From: DAOVVL01 sp965603095
GTDB lineage: Bacteria > Pseudomonadota > Alphaproteobacteria > Rhodospirillales > Magnetovibrionaceae
Assembly: GCA_965603095.1 (NCBI GenBank)
Contig: CBFDBQ010000045.1
Coordinates: 1-16,744 of the forward strand
Direction: 5' to 3'
DNA: 16,744 bases
The notes below the pieces were generated by a model that was not told the DNA's origin, did not search any database, and was given only the letters and a program-made list of their open reading frames with translations. The translations under genes were made by a program, and so were the position numbers. Shown piece by piece: positions 1-7,470 of this stretch (positions are counted from its first letter, which is position 1; each line of letters starts with the position of its first letter).

Positions 1-982
1 TCCCCTCGGCCGAAAGGTTTCCGCATAGAACCTCAAGGCAGGCCATTCTAACGGCTACGCCCATTTCAACTTGTTCGCGAATTGCGCTGCGCCCGATATC
101 ATCGGCAACGTCAGATGCAATTTCTACTCCACGGTTCATTGGTCCGGGGTGCATGATAAGCGCATCTGGTTTAGCGTTTTCAAGTTTTGCATAATCCAAC
201 CCGAAGAAATGAAAGTATTCACGCACCGAAGGGAAGAAATTTCCCTTCATCCGTTCGGTTTGCAGGCGCAACATCATAACGATGTCGCAATCTTTGAGCC
301 CGGTTTCCATTTCGTGAAAGACCTCAACCCCAAGATGTTCAATACCAGCAGGTATTAATGTTTTTGGTGCTATAACCCGGACCCGTGCGCCCATGGCATT
401 TAGCAGATGTATGTTGGAACGCGCGACACGGCTATGAAGAATATCTCCGCAGATGGCAACCGTAAGGCCTTGTATTTTTCCTTTGCGCCTGCGAATGGTC
501 AGGGCGTCAAGCAATGCCTGTGTTGGGTGTTCGTGACTGCCGTCGCCGGCATTGATAACCGCACAGTTTACTTTTTCCGCTAACAGTTTAACCGCACCGG
601 CATCGTTGTGGCGGACAACCAAAACATCGGGGTGCATGGCGTTTAGGGTCATGGCGGTATCAACCACCGTTTCACCTTTTTTGATGGAGCTGGTGGAAAC
701 CGACATATTTATAACATCGGCGCTTAAACGCTTGCCCGCCAGCTCGAACGATGTTCGGGTTCTGGTGCTGTCTTCGAAAAACAGGTTCATTATGGTGCGA
801 CCGGAAAGCGTCGCTAGCTTGTTGTCATGGCGACGGTTTAGCTCAACAAAGCTGTCTGCACGGTCTAGGAGAAGGGAGATTGCAACGGGAGAAAGTCCTT
901 CGATGCCAAGTAGATGGCGATGCGGATAAGCACTAAAATCGAAAGCTCCGTCGTTCATCAGGGCGGACAATACACCAAACAT
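1..982 (-). CDS. pyrB: Aspartate carbamoyltransferase catalytic subunit PyrB (3' end cut by window edge)
   Basis: PyrB condenses carbamoyl phosphate with L-aspartate to carbamoyl aspartate, the committed step of cytoplasmic pyrimidine synthesis. The minus strand reads open from 982 to the edge for 327 codons. Family signatures are clear: the carbamoyl-phosphate loop FFEDSTRTRTSFE (about residues 68-80), HPTQALLDALT (about 152-162) and MHPGPMNRGVEI (about 277-288). The last visible residues (VRMACLEVLCGNL) match the C-terminal helix, so only a few residues should be missing. The start is uncertain: ATG at 982 or an in-frame ATG at 958. Neither has a clear Shine-Dalgarno, and the family homology only begins around HRHLLGIEGL, after both. 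It lies 59 bp downstream of the AEC permease gene with no hairpin terminator between, so cotranscription is likely. Identity is firm; only the start is open. Confidence 0.95.
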   Translation of the reverse strand, partial: MFGVLSALMNDGAFDFSAYPHRHLLGIEGLSPVAISLLLDRADSFVELNRRHDNKLATLSGRTIMNLFFEDSTRTRTSFELAGKRLSADVINMSVSTSSIKKGETVVDTAMTLNAMHPDVLVVRHNDAGAVKLLAEKVNCAVINAGDGSHEHPTQALLDALTIRRRKGKIQGLTVAICGDILHSRVARSNIHLLNAMGARVRVIAPKTLIPAGIEHLGVEVFHEMETGLKDCDIVMMLRLQTERMKGNFFPSVREYFHFFGLDYAKLENAKPDALIMHPGPMNRGVEIASDVADDIGRSAIREQVEMGVAVRMACLEVLCGNLSAEG

Positions 983-1041
983 GGTTTTTTTCGCAAGTCT
1001 TATGGACCAAGGGGGTAAAAATCCAAAAAAAAATCAGGAAA

Positions 1042-1962
1042 TCAGCCCGCCAGCCACATCCACAGCGGCATGGTTAATATGGCGCCAAGGGTGGTGGCGG
1101 TTATTATTCCGGCCATCAATGGCCCATTGCCCCCCATTTCACGCGCCAAAACGTACGATGATGTGGCACCGGAAAGTGAGGCAAAAAGCATCATTGCCGC
1201 AAACGGTAGGCCGCTAACCCCCATGGCCGCCGCTATAATCCAGGCAAATGCCGGAAGCGCCACCAGCTTGATAGCCGTGGATTGGAGAGAAACCGACGCG
1301 TTTTGCCTTAAATGTTTAAAATTAAGCCCAGCACCGACCGCTAGCAATGAAATCGGTAAAGCGGCCCGGCCTAAAATATCAAGCAACGGCTCGATAATCG
1401 GCGGTAGCTCCAGCCCCAACCCGTTCATCCCAAAACCAATAAGGCAGGCAATAACAAAAGGGTTTTTGCCAACCGCAATCATGGCGCGGGACGGGGTTCG
1501 TGCCCCATCATGGCCGTCGCCGAAACTAACCATGGCGCCTACCGCCAGCAGGTTGGCTAGCGGAACCACTGCCAGAATAGTTATGGCCATCATGGAAACG
1601 CCAGCCTCGCCCCACATTACAAATGCAACCGTAATCCCGACGAAGGTATTGGGGCGAAACGCACCTTGAAAAAACGAAGTGAACGAACTGTCTGAAATAT
1701 CCAGTCGTTTACGCAATGCTAGGGCCAGTAGCGCGGCGATAAACGTGGCAGAAAAAAGCGAAAACGCCATCGGCCATACATCATTGCCGTCAAGGTTGGC
1801 ACGAACCCCGCTGCCAATTAAAAGAGCCGGAAAAAAAACATAATAGGTAATTTTTTCAGCAGGCGGCCAAAGGCCATCATCAACTAGTTGGTAGCGCCTG
1901 ATGACAAAACCGATAAGTATAAGTATAAAAACTGGAAGCAACCCTTGAATTATGGTGATCAT
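1042..1962 (-). CDS. AEC (auxin efflux carrier) family permease
   Basis: Inner-membrane secondary transporter of the AEC/BART superfamily; substrates of bacterial members are mostly organic acids or unknown, and none can be assigned here. The 306-residue protein is almost entirely hydrophobic, with about ten predicted membrane segments and short charged loops. The N-terminus (MITIIQGLLPVFILILIGF, then RRYQ) and the C-terminal half with GATSSYVLAREMGGNGPLMA are typical of the family, as is the length. Its start codon overlaps the ruvX stop codon by 4 nt (ATGA), pointing to translational coupling; only a weak ACGGA precedes the start. It sits between ruvX and pyrB. Its presence in a pyrimidine operon invites a guess at organic-acid or pyrimidine-intermediate transport, but that is inference only. 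Confidence 0.85.
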   Translation of the reverse strand: MITIIQGLLPVFILILIGFVIRRYQLVDDGLWPPAEKITYYVFFPALLIGSGVRANLDGNDVWPMAFSLFSATFIAALLALALRKRLDISDSSFTSFFQGAFRPNTFVGITVAFVMWGEAGVSMMAITILAVVPLANLLAVGAMVSFGDGHDGARTPSRAMIAVGKNPFVIACLIGFGMNGLGLELPPIIEPLLDILGRAALPISLLAVGAGLNFKHLRQNASVSLQSTAIKLVALPAFAWIIAAAMGVSGLPFAAMMLFASLSGATSSYVLAREMGGNGPLMAGIITATTLGAILTMPLWMWLAG

Positions 1963-2417
1963 TCGTTATGTCCGTTACTTGCAACAACGGCGTCAAGCGC
2001 ACCTTGTAGGATGTAGGTGGCGGCAAGCTTATCAACCACTTCCTTTCTGCGCTTGCGGGTCATATCAACCTCGCCCACCAGAACCCGTTCTATGGCCGAT
2101 GTGGAAAGACGCTCATCCCAGAACGAAACCATTATTTCAAATTTATCAAACAGGTTTATGGCAAAGGTTCTAGCCGACTGGCACCTTGGGCCTTCGCTAC
2201 CATCCATGCTGACGGGCAGGCCAATTACTATTCCGCCCACATTATGCTCATTGATTATTTGTTTTAGGCGGGTGGCATCGGCAGTAAATTTGGTGTGTTT
2301 TAAGGTTTCAAAGGGGCTGGCTATTGTTCTAGATGTATCTGATAGGGCCACACCAATGGTTTTGGTGCCTAAATCAAGCCCCAGTAGGCGCTGATCCTTT
2401 GTCAGCGCAGCCTTCAT
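1959..2417 (-). CDS. ruvX: YqgF/RuvX family RNase H-fold nuclease (putative pre-16S rRNA processing / Holliday junction resolvase)
   Basis: The YqgF family has an RNase H fold; it is annotated as Holliday junction resolvase and implicated in pre-16S rRNA 5'-end maturation. With the start chosen here the protein is 152 aa, close to the usual 140-155. Visible motifs are LGLDLGTKTIGVALSD (first acidic residue D15), IGLPVSMDGSEG (about 65-76), WDERLST (D101, E102) and KEVVDKLAATYILQ (D129). Upstream in-frame ATGs at 2441 and 2432 and a much longer open frame to 2630 exist, but the extension overlaps the divergent promoter and the SH3 gene and has no family similarity. ATG 2417 puts the conserved glycine-rich strand near the N-terminus as in the family. 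No start has a strong Shine-Dalgarno. First gene of the ruvX-AEC-pyrB operon. Confidence 0.93.
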   Translation of the reverse strand: MKAALTKDQRLLGLDLGTKTIGVALSDTSRTIASPFETLKHTKFTADATRLKQIINEHNVGGIVIGLPVSMDGSEGPRCQSARTFAINLFDKFEIMVSFWDERLSTSAIERVLVGEVDMTRKRRKEVVDKLAATYILQGALDAVVASNGHNE

Positions 2418-2450
2418 ATTGCCCAGTTCCATTACAGCCATGGTTAGACT

Positions 2451-2457
2451 TATAATA
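2451..2457. promoter_or_regulatory. Candidate overlapping divergent -10 elements (ruvX / SH3 gene)
   Basis: The plus strand has a consensus -10, TATAAT, at 2451-2456. One base over, the minus strand has TATTAT (2457 to 2452). They lie in the short gap between the divergent ruvX and SH3-protein starts. Transcription would begin near 2463 (plus, about 22 nt leader) and near 2445 (minus, consistent with the ruvX start at 2417). The -35 hexamers are poor on both strands, so this is a suggestion only. Confidence 0.3.
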
Positions 2458-2484
2458 TCAAAGCGCGTTAACTGAAATAGCTCA

Positions 2485-3387
2485 ATGAATATGAACAGAA
2501 AAAACAACAGATACTTAATTGTCTTTCTAGCTGCATCGCTTGCTATGGGCGTATCGCTGGCGTACGCGCAATCAGATAAATCCCCCACAATTCCCGGCGA
2601 ACGTCCCGATGAAGCGGTTGAGGGCAGCATCGATCAAGCTCCACCGCCCAGTGCAGACCCGGAAGCATCACCCGAAATAACCAAAACAACGGTTTCTGTT
2701 ATGGGCGTTGAGATAATTCCAAAAACAGGAACCTATGCCATAACCGCAGATGCCAATGTACGCAAAGGCCCGGGCACAGAAAACACCATAATTGGCAGCA
2801 TAAAACAGGGCGAACGAGTTGAAGTGATTGGCACAGTAGAAGGCAAAGATTGGTACGCGGTATCAAAGGGTGGCGAAATAATAGGTTTTATTTATTCAAA
2901 AATAATGATCCCGGTTGTGGACGGAACATTATTTGAAGAAACCCGTGGTGTATTAATGCAAAAAAACTCTGTTTGTGATTATCGGTTTCGTTTTGAAGGA
3001 AAAACAGAAGTAGAAGGCGGAGCATTTGATACATCTGATTATGAAATTCGTTTTCGTTGCGCCAGTGAAAAAGGAACAGTTGTTTTTTATTCCCATATGT
3101 TTTTAACCGAAGCCACTGTCAAAAAAAGCTTTCATCAAATAGCCATGGATGTGCGTTCGATTGGTGATGGAATGGAAAAATATCTTACAACCAATTTTCT
3201 TTATGATCCCAAAACAGGTGAGCTAAAATTTGATGGTCATTCCAGGCCAAAATTCGCCATACCCCCAAAGATGGAAAAAATGAACGCCAAAACATTTCAA
3301 GAGGCCCTGTTGCTGGTCATGAATACCTCGGTTTCCAGTTGGACCGATGACGCGTGGGACAGCCTGTTCTCTAAATCCGATAATTAG
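2485..3387 (+). CDS. Secreted bacterial SH3-domain protein with unrecognised C-terminal domain
   Basis: A 300-aa exported protein of unknown function. Residues 1-29 form a signal peptide: basic MNMNRKNNR, a hydrophobic stretch, and cleavage expected after AYA (28). Residues 30-80 are a low-complexity Pro/Glu/Asp linker. Residues 81-143 are a bacterial SH3 domain (ITADANVRKGPGTENTIIG, then VEVIGTVEGKDWYAV and the closing GFIYSKIM), a fold often found in periplasmic proteins and peptidoglycan-associated enzymes. Residues 150-300 match nothing I recognise; they hold the only two cysteines (C164, C192), spaced as a likely disulfide inside an alternating beta-strand pattern, and end in a Trp-rich acidic tail. 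An in-frame ATG at 2491 is an alternative start; neither has a good Shine-Dalgarno. It is divergent from ruvX and 133 bp upstream of gatC. Confidence 0.85.
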   Translation: MNMNRKNNRYLIVFLAASLAMGVSLAYAQSDKSPTIPGERPDEAVEGSIDQAPPPSADPEASPEITKTTVSVMGVEIIPKTGTYAITADANVRKGPGTENTIIGSIKQGERVEVIGTVEGKDWYAVSKGGEIIGFIYSKIMIPVVDGTLFEETRGVLMQKNSVCDYRFRFEGKTEVEGGAFDTSDYEIRFRCASEKGTVVFYSHMFLTEATVKKSFHQIAMDVRSIGDGMEKYLTTNFLYDPKTGELKFDGHSRPKFAIPPKMEKMNAKTFQEALLLVMNTSVSSWTDDAWDSLFSKSDN

Positions 3388-3395
3388 GCCACAAT

Positions 3396-3429
3396 TCCAA
3401 TCAAACCTTGGTCCAATCAAACCTTGGTC
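3396..3429. repeat. 16-bp tandem duplication upstream of gatC
   Basis: The unit TCCAATCAAACCTTGG occurs twice head to tail (3396-3411 and 3412-3427) and continues 2 nt into a third copy. The junction forms a small palindrome TTGGTCCAA (3408-3416). It lies between the SH3-gene stop and gatC, outside any coding region. Most likely a replication-slippage duplication; a regulatory role is possible but unsupported. Confidence 0.9.
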
Positions 3430-3520
3430 TTGCCCCGCCCGGTTGGCAATGTTACTTTCCGCGCCCAAACTAAGGATTCCAACTAAGCACTTCAAAACCA
3501 TACCGAGGCACAGCCAGAAA

Positions 3521-3808
3521 ATGTCAATCGACAAGGAAACAGTACAAAGAATAGCTTATTTGGCGCGTATTCGCGTTGATGAGGCCCAGTTGGAACCACT
3601 GGCGGGCGAGATTTCCGGCATTATTGACTGGATTGAACAGCTTTCCGAGCTCGATACCGACGGGGTTGAGCCCATGGCCAGCGTTGCCGAAATGACGCTT
3701 CCAATGCGTAAAGATGTTGTGTCTGACGGTAACTGTCAGGATGCGGTGCTTAAAAACGCCCCCGACAGCGAAGACGGATTTTTTGCCGTCCCCAAGGTGG
3801 TGGAGTAA
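3521..3808 (+). CDS. gatC: Aspartyl/glutamyl-tRNA(Asn/Gln) amidotransferase subunit C
   Basis: GatC is the small subunit that wraps around GatA and holds the GatCAB amidotransferase together. The 95-aa product has the usual length and pattern: MSIDKETVQRIAYLARI at the N-terminus, the helical EISGIIDWIEQLSELDTDGVEPM segment (split here by its helix turn), then LPMRKDVVSDG and a C-terminus ending FFAVPKVVE, all typical of alphaproteobacterial GatC. The frame is open upstream from 3347, but that region overlaps the SH3 gene and does not resemble GatC. ATG 3521 has a GAGG at 3505-3508, slightly far at 12 nt. A weak promoter candidate is TTGGCA at 3443-3448 followed 17 nt later by CAAACT. gatA begins 6 nt after the gatC stop, so gatCAB is an operon. 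Confidence 0.97.
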   Translation: MSIDKETVQRIAYLARIRVDEAQLEPLAGEISGIIDWIEQLSELDTDGVEPMASVAEMTLPMRKDVVSDGNCQDAVLKNAPDSEDGFFAVPKVVE

Positions 3809-3814
3809 ATATCC

Positions 3815-5305
3815 ATGACCAATTTAACATCACTTACCATTGCTTCTGCTCGCGACGGGTTGGAAAAAAAAGAATTTTCCGCAAGTGAGCTTGCCGAAGC
3901 CCACATCAAGGCAATGGAAAACGCACGCGGCCTCAACGCATTTATTACCGAGACCCCGGAAATTGCGCTGGAACGTGCGCGCGAGTCTGATACCCGCCGG
4001 GGAAAAGGTAAGGGTGATGCCCTTGGCGGTATGGACGGCATTCCCATTGCCATAAAAGATTTATTTGCTACCGAAGGCGTTTTGACCACGGCGGGCAGTC
4101 ATATTCTTGACGGGTTTGTACCGCCGTACGAGTCTACCGTTTCGGCTAATTTACGCTCTGGTGGTGCGGTAATGTTGGGCAAAGCTAATTTGGATGAATT
4201 TGCCATGGGTTCTGCCAACGTTACTTCTTATTACGGCCCGGTGAAAAATCCGTGGAAAGCAACTGGTGGAAATAATGCCGGCAAAGACCTTGTCCCCGGT
4301 GGTTCATCCGGTGGTTCAGCCGCCGCAGTTGCAAGCAATATTGCCATGGCCGCAACCGGAACAGATACCGGTGGATCTATTCGCCAGCCCGCATCATTTA
4401 GCGGCATTGTTGGCCTAAAACCAACCTATGGCCGCTGTTCGCGTTGGGGCATTGTTGCCTTTGCCTCATCGCTTGACCAAGCAGGGCCAATGACCAAAAC
4501 CGTGCGCGATAGTGCAATTATGTTGCAGTCCATGGCAGGATTTGATGCCAAGGACAGCACCTCTGCCGATATAGCGTTGACAGATTTTGAAAGTGCACTT
4601 ACGGGTGATATTCGTGGTTTAAAAGTTGGCGTACCAACCGAATACCGCATAGACGGCATGGACGCGGAAATAACCCAGTTGTGGGACCGTGGCATTGAAT
4701 GGCTAAAATCAGCCGGTGCTGAAATTAAAGAAGTATCATTGCCGACCACCAAATACGCATTGCCAACATATTATATAGTTGCGCCGGCCGAAGCATCGGC
4801 CAACCTAGCGCGTTATGACGGTGTTCGTTTTGGCCTGCGTGTACCGGGTGAAAGCCTTGATGATTTATACCAAAATACCCGTGGCGAAGGTTTCGGGGCC
4901 GAGGTCAAACGCCGTATCCTTATGGGAACATACGTTCTTTCAGCAGGGTATTATGATGCTTATTATATGAAGGCCCAACGGGTTCGCACGCTTATATCCG
5001 AAGATTTTAAAAAAGCATTTGCCGACGTTGATGTGTTGCTAACCCCAACCGCACCCAGTGCCGCATTTGCCATTGGTGAAAAACAAGATGACCCGATTGC
5101 CATGTATTTAAATGATGTTTTCACCGTACCCACATCGCTGGCCGGGCTTCCCGGTATTTCCATACCAGCGGGGCTGAACAATGATGGCCTGCCGTTGGGA
5201 TTACAGCTTGTTGGCCGTGCCTTTGACGAAGAAACGCTTTTGCGCGTAGCAGGCGTTTTAGAAACGGCGGCTGATTTTACCTCTAAAGCAGGGGGGGTAA
5301 AATAA
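3815..5305 (+). CDS. gatA: Aspartyl/glutamyl-tRNA(Asn/Gln) amidotransferase subunit A (amidase)
   Basis: GatA hydrolyses glutamine and passes the ammonia to GatB for amidation of Glu-tRNA(Gln) and/or Asp-tRNA(Asn). The 496-aa protein is full length for the amidase-signature family. The Ser-cisSer-Lys triad is visible: K81 in GIPIAIKDLFATEG, cis-Ser S164 in PGGSSGGSAAAVASN and nucleophile S188 in TGTDTGGSIRQPASF. The spacings fit those of Staphylococcus aureus GatA (K79, S154, S178, from known structure). The downstream LKPTYGRCSRWG and FASSLDQAGP motifs are also typical. GGAG at 3802-3805 supports the ATG at 3815. Its TAA stop shares one base with the gatB ATG (TAATG), suggesting coupled, equimolar translation. 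No disruption is seen. Confidence 0.98.
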   Translation: MTNLTSLTIASARDGLEKKEFSASELAEAHIKAMENARGLNAFITETPEIALERARESDTRRGKGKGDALGGMDGIPIAIKDLFATEGVLTTAGSHILDGFVPPYESTVSANLRSGGAVMLGKANLDEFAMGSANVTSYYGPVKNPWKATGGNNAGKDLVPGGSSGGSAAAVASNIAMAATGTDTGGSIRQPASFSGIVGLKPTYGRCSRWGIVAFASSLDQAGPMTKTVRDSAIMLQSMAGFDAKDSTSADIALTDFESALTGDIRGLKVGVPTEYRIDGMDAEITQLWDRGIEWLKSAGAEIKEVSLPTTKYALPTYYIVAPAEASANLARYDGVRFGLRVPGESLDDLYQNTRGEGFGAEVKRRILMGTYVLSAGYYDAYYMKAQRVRTLISEDFKKAFADVDVLLTPTAPSAAFAIGEKQDDPIAMYLNDVFTVPTSLAGLPGISIPAGLNNDGLPLGLQLVGRAFDEETLLRVAGVLETAADFTSKAGGVK

Positions 5306-6762
5306 TGGCATATACTGTCACAGGCGAAACCGGTGAATGGGAAGTTGTAATTGGGCTGGAGGTTCACTGTCAGGTAATTTCCAATTCTAAATTATTTTCC
5401 GGTGCACCAACAGATTTTGGTGCCGAACCAAACACCCAAGTATCGCTGGTTGATGCGGCTATGCCGGGCATGCTTCCGGTTATAAACGAAGAATGCGTCG
5501 AGCAAGCGGTTCGCACCGGGTTGGGCCTTAACGCGCAAATAAACCTAAAATCAGTTTTTGCCCGTAAGAACTATTTTTATGCAGATTTGCCGCAGGGCTA
5601 CCAGATTAGCCAAGCCGACCAACCCATAGTCGGCCCCGGTGTTATTAAAATTGATCTGGCCGATGGTTCAAGCGTTGATATTGGGGTTGAACGTCTGCAT
5701 CTTGAACAGGATGCAGGCAAATCCATGCACGACCAAGACCCCAATCGCACCTTTGTTGACCTTAACCGTTCGGGCGTTGCCTTGATGGAAATTGTATCTG
5801 ATCCCGATATGCGAAGCCCGGAAGAAGCCGGTGCATACATAAGAAAAATTCGCTCAATCGTGCGTTATCTGGGTACATGCGATGGCAACATGGACCAAGG
5901 CTCCATGCGTTGCGATGTAAATGTATCGGTCCGCCCGGTGGGCAGTACCGAACTGCGGACCCGGGCTGAAACCAAAAACGTCAATTCCGTGCGCTTTGCC
6001 ATGCAGGCAATTGAATATGAAGCCATGCGCCAAGTTGAAATATATGACGGCGGTGGCGAAGTGGTGCAGGAAACCCGTCTGTTTGATAGCCAAAAAAGCG
6101 TAACCCGTTCCATGCGCTCAAAAGAACACGCCCATGATTACCGTTATTTCCCCGACCCCGATTTGTTGCCGCTGGTTTTTGATCAGGCGTTTGTTGATGG
6201 CATTAAAAAAGATTTGCCCGAACTGCCCGATGAACGCAAAGCACGCTACGTAAATGATTTTGGTTTATCGCCTTATGATGCGGGTGTGTTGGTAGCAGAA
6301 AAAGAAACCGCCGTTTATTTTGAAGAGGTAGCATCAGGTCGCGATGCAAAACTTGCCGCCAACTGGGTTATTTCAAACCTGTTTGGCGCATTAAATGACA
6401 AGGGCCTAAGTATTGAAAACAGCCCGGTCAGGGCCGATAATTTGGGCAAATTAATTGACCTTATATCTGACGACACGGTATCGGGGCGCATTGCCAAAGA
6501 AGTTTTCGAAATAATGATCGAAACCGGTGACGAGCCAGTAAAAATTGTCGAAGAAAAAGGCCTAAAACAAATTACCGATACCGGCGCCATCGAAGCCGCG
6601 GTTGATGCCGCCATTGCCGCCGGAACCCAGCAGGTTGAACAATACAAAGGCGGCAACGAAAAAATCTTAGGTTGGTTTGTTGGTCAAGTTATGAAATCAA
6701 CCGGCGGCAAAGCCAACCCGGGCACCGTCAACAAAATATTGAAGGATAAATTGGACGGGTAA
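5305..6762 (+). CDS. gatB: Aspartyl/glutamyl-tRNA(Asn/Gln) amidotransferase subunit B
   Basis: GatB is the kinase/transamidation subunit: it activates the mischarged carboxylate with ATP and transfers ammonia delivered from GatA. The 485-aa length is normal. Signatures in order are VIGLEVHCQV (about 15-24), KSVFARKNYFYADLPQGYQ (about 82-100), RLHLEQDAGKSMHD, DLNRSGVALMEIVSDPD, MRCDVNVSVRP, ETKNVNSVRF and DYRYFPDPDLLPL. The C-terminal part, rich in helices from about 330, is the tRNA-binding YqeY-like tail, closing with the usual GKANPGTVNKILKDKL. A run of seven G (5291-5297) ahead of the ATG acts as the ribosome site inside the end of gatA. A GatCAB system implies that the host charges tRNA(Gln) and/or tRNA(Asn) indirectly; which one cannot be told from the window. 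Confidence 0.98.
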   Translation: MAYTVTGETGEWEVVIGLEVHCQVISNSKLFSGAPTDFGAEPNTQVSLVDAAMPGMLPVINEECVEQAVRTGLGLNAQINLKSVFARKNYFYADLPQGYQISQADQPIVGPGVIKIDLADGSSVDIGVERLHLEQDAGKSMHDQDPNRTFVDLNRSGVALMEIVSDPDMRSPEEAGAYIRKIRSIVRYLGTCDGNMDQGSMRCDVNVSVRPVGSTELRTRAETKNVNSVRFAMQAIEYEAMRQVEIYDGGGEVVQETRLFDSQKSVTRSMRSKEHAHDYRYFPDPDLLPLVFDQAFVDGIKKDLPELPDERKARYVNDFGLSPYDAGVLVAEKETAVYFEEVASGRDAKLAANWVISNLFGALNDKGLSIENSPVRADNLGKLIDLISDDTVSGRIAKEVFEIMIETGDEPVKIVEEKGLKQITDTGAIEAAVDAAIAAGTQQVEQYKGGNEKILGWFVGQVMKSTGGKANPGTVNKILKDKLDG

Positions 6763-6811
6763 GGCGTTTTTAAATTCTGGGGGGATCGTTTTAAAAAAAG
6801 GAAAAAATAAC

Positions 6812-7441
6812 ATGATCGACCTCTACACATGGACCACCCCAAACGGGCGCAAGACATCCATAATGCTGGAAGAGCTTGGCCTTGAATATAATGTTCATCC
6901 CATAAATATCGGCAAAGGCGAACAGTTTGCGCCAGCGTTTGATGCAATAAATCCAAATCATAAAATACCAGCAATAATCGATAGCGATGGCCCAGATGGC
7001 AAACCCATTACGGTTTTTGAATCCGGCGCCATACTTATTTACCTAGCTGAAAAAACTGCTAGCGAATTATTGCCGTCCGATGCACGTGGGCGTTACGCCG
7101 CATTGGAATGGTTGATGTTGCAAATGGGCGGTATCGGCCCGATATTTGGTCAGGTTCATCATTTTTGGAAATTCGCCAAAGAAGACGTTCCCTATGCCAA
7201 GGCCCGTTACCGCGATGAAATGATACGCTTATATGGGGTGTTGGATAAACGCCTTGGTGAAAACAAATATCTTGCGGGTGAAAATTACACCATTGCCGAT
7301 ATCGCAACCTATCCGTGGGTGGCGCGTTTTGGCTGGCATCCGTGCGATTTGGCTGATTTTTGCAACGTCAAGGAATGGTATGATAGGCTGGGTGAACGCG
7401 AAGCTATTAAAAAAGGGATGCTAATTCCCTTCGCGGAATAA
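6812..7441 (+). CDS. YfcG-like glutathione S-transferase (Nu class, disulfide reductase type)
   Basis: A 209-aa cytoplasmic GST. E. coli YfcG, the closest protein I recognise, uses bound glutathione for disulfide-bond reductase activity and peroxide defence. The match is good along the length: MIDLYTWTTPNGRKT with T9 and N11 at the positions used by YfcG, NPNHKIPAIID (about 47-57, the cis-Pro loop), FESGAILIYLAEKT (about 69-82, gamma-Glu binding E70-S71), the all-helical domain with GGIGPIFGQVHHFW, and YTIADIATYPWV (N-capping box). The ATG has AAGGA (6798-6802) at good spacing. It starts 49 bp after gatB with no clear terminator, so read-through from gatCAB is possible. The exact substrate is inference. 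Confidence 0.93.
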   Translation: MIDLYTWTTPNGRKTSIMLEELGLEYNVHPINIGKGEQFAPAFDAINPNHKIPAIIDSDGPDGKPITVFESGAILIYLAEKTASELLPSDARGRYAALEWLMLQMGGIGPIFGQVHHFWKFAKEDVPYAKARYRDEMIRLYGVLDKRLGENKYLAGENYTIADIATYPWVARFGWHPCDLADFCNVKEWYDRLGEREAIKKGMLIPFAE

Positions 7442-7470
7442 CCGCTTATTTATTTGGGGGTAAAGCAAGC

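Noticed and set aside
552..929. 125-codon plus-strand frame at the left end
   Set aside because: Antisense to the conserved pyrB coding sequence.
983..1041. A/T homopolymer run between the AEC and pyrB genes as a terminator
   Set aside because: A T-run exists on the minus strand but no stable hairpin precedes it, so I treat the genes as cotranscribed.
1070..1669. 199-codon plus-strand frame
   Set aside because: Antisense to the AEC permease, no family similarity, no ribosome site; a by-product of the codon bias of the real gene.
2418..2630. N-terminal extension of RuvX to a start at 2630
   Set aside because: It would overlap the divergent SH3 gene and its promoter, has no family similarity, and makes the protein about 70 residues too long.
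3347..3520. N-terminal extension of GatC
   Set aside because: It overlaps the SH3 gene stop and the tandem repeat; the GatC family begins at the ATG at 3521.
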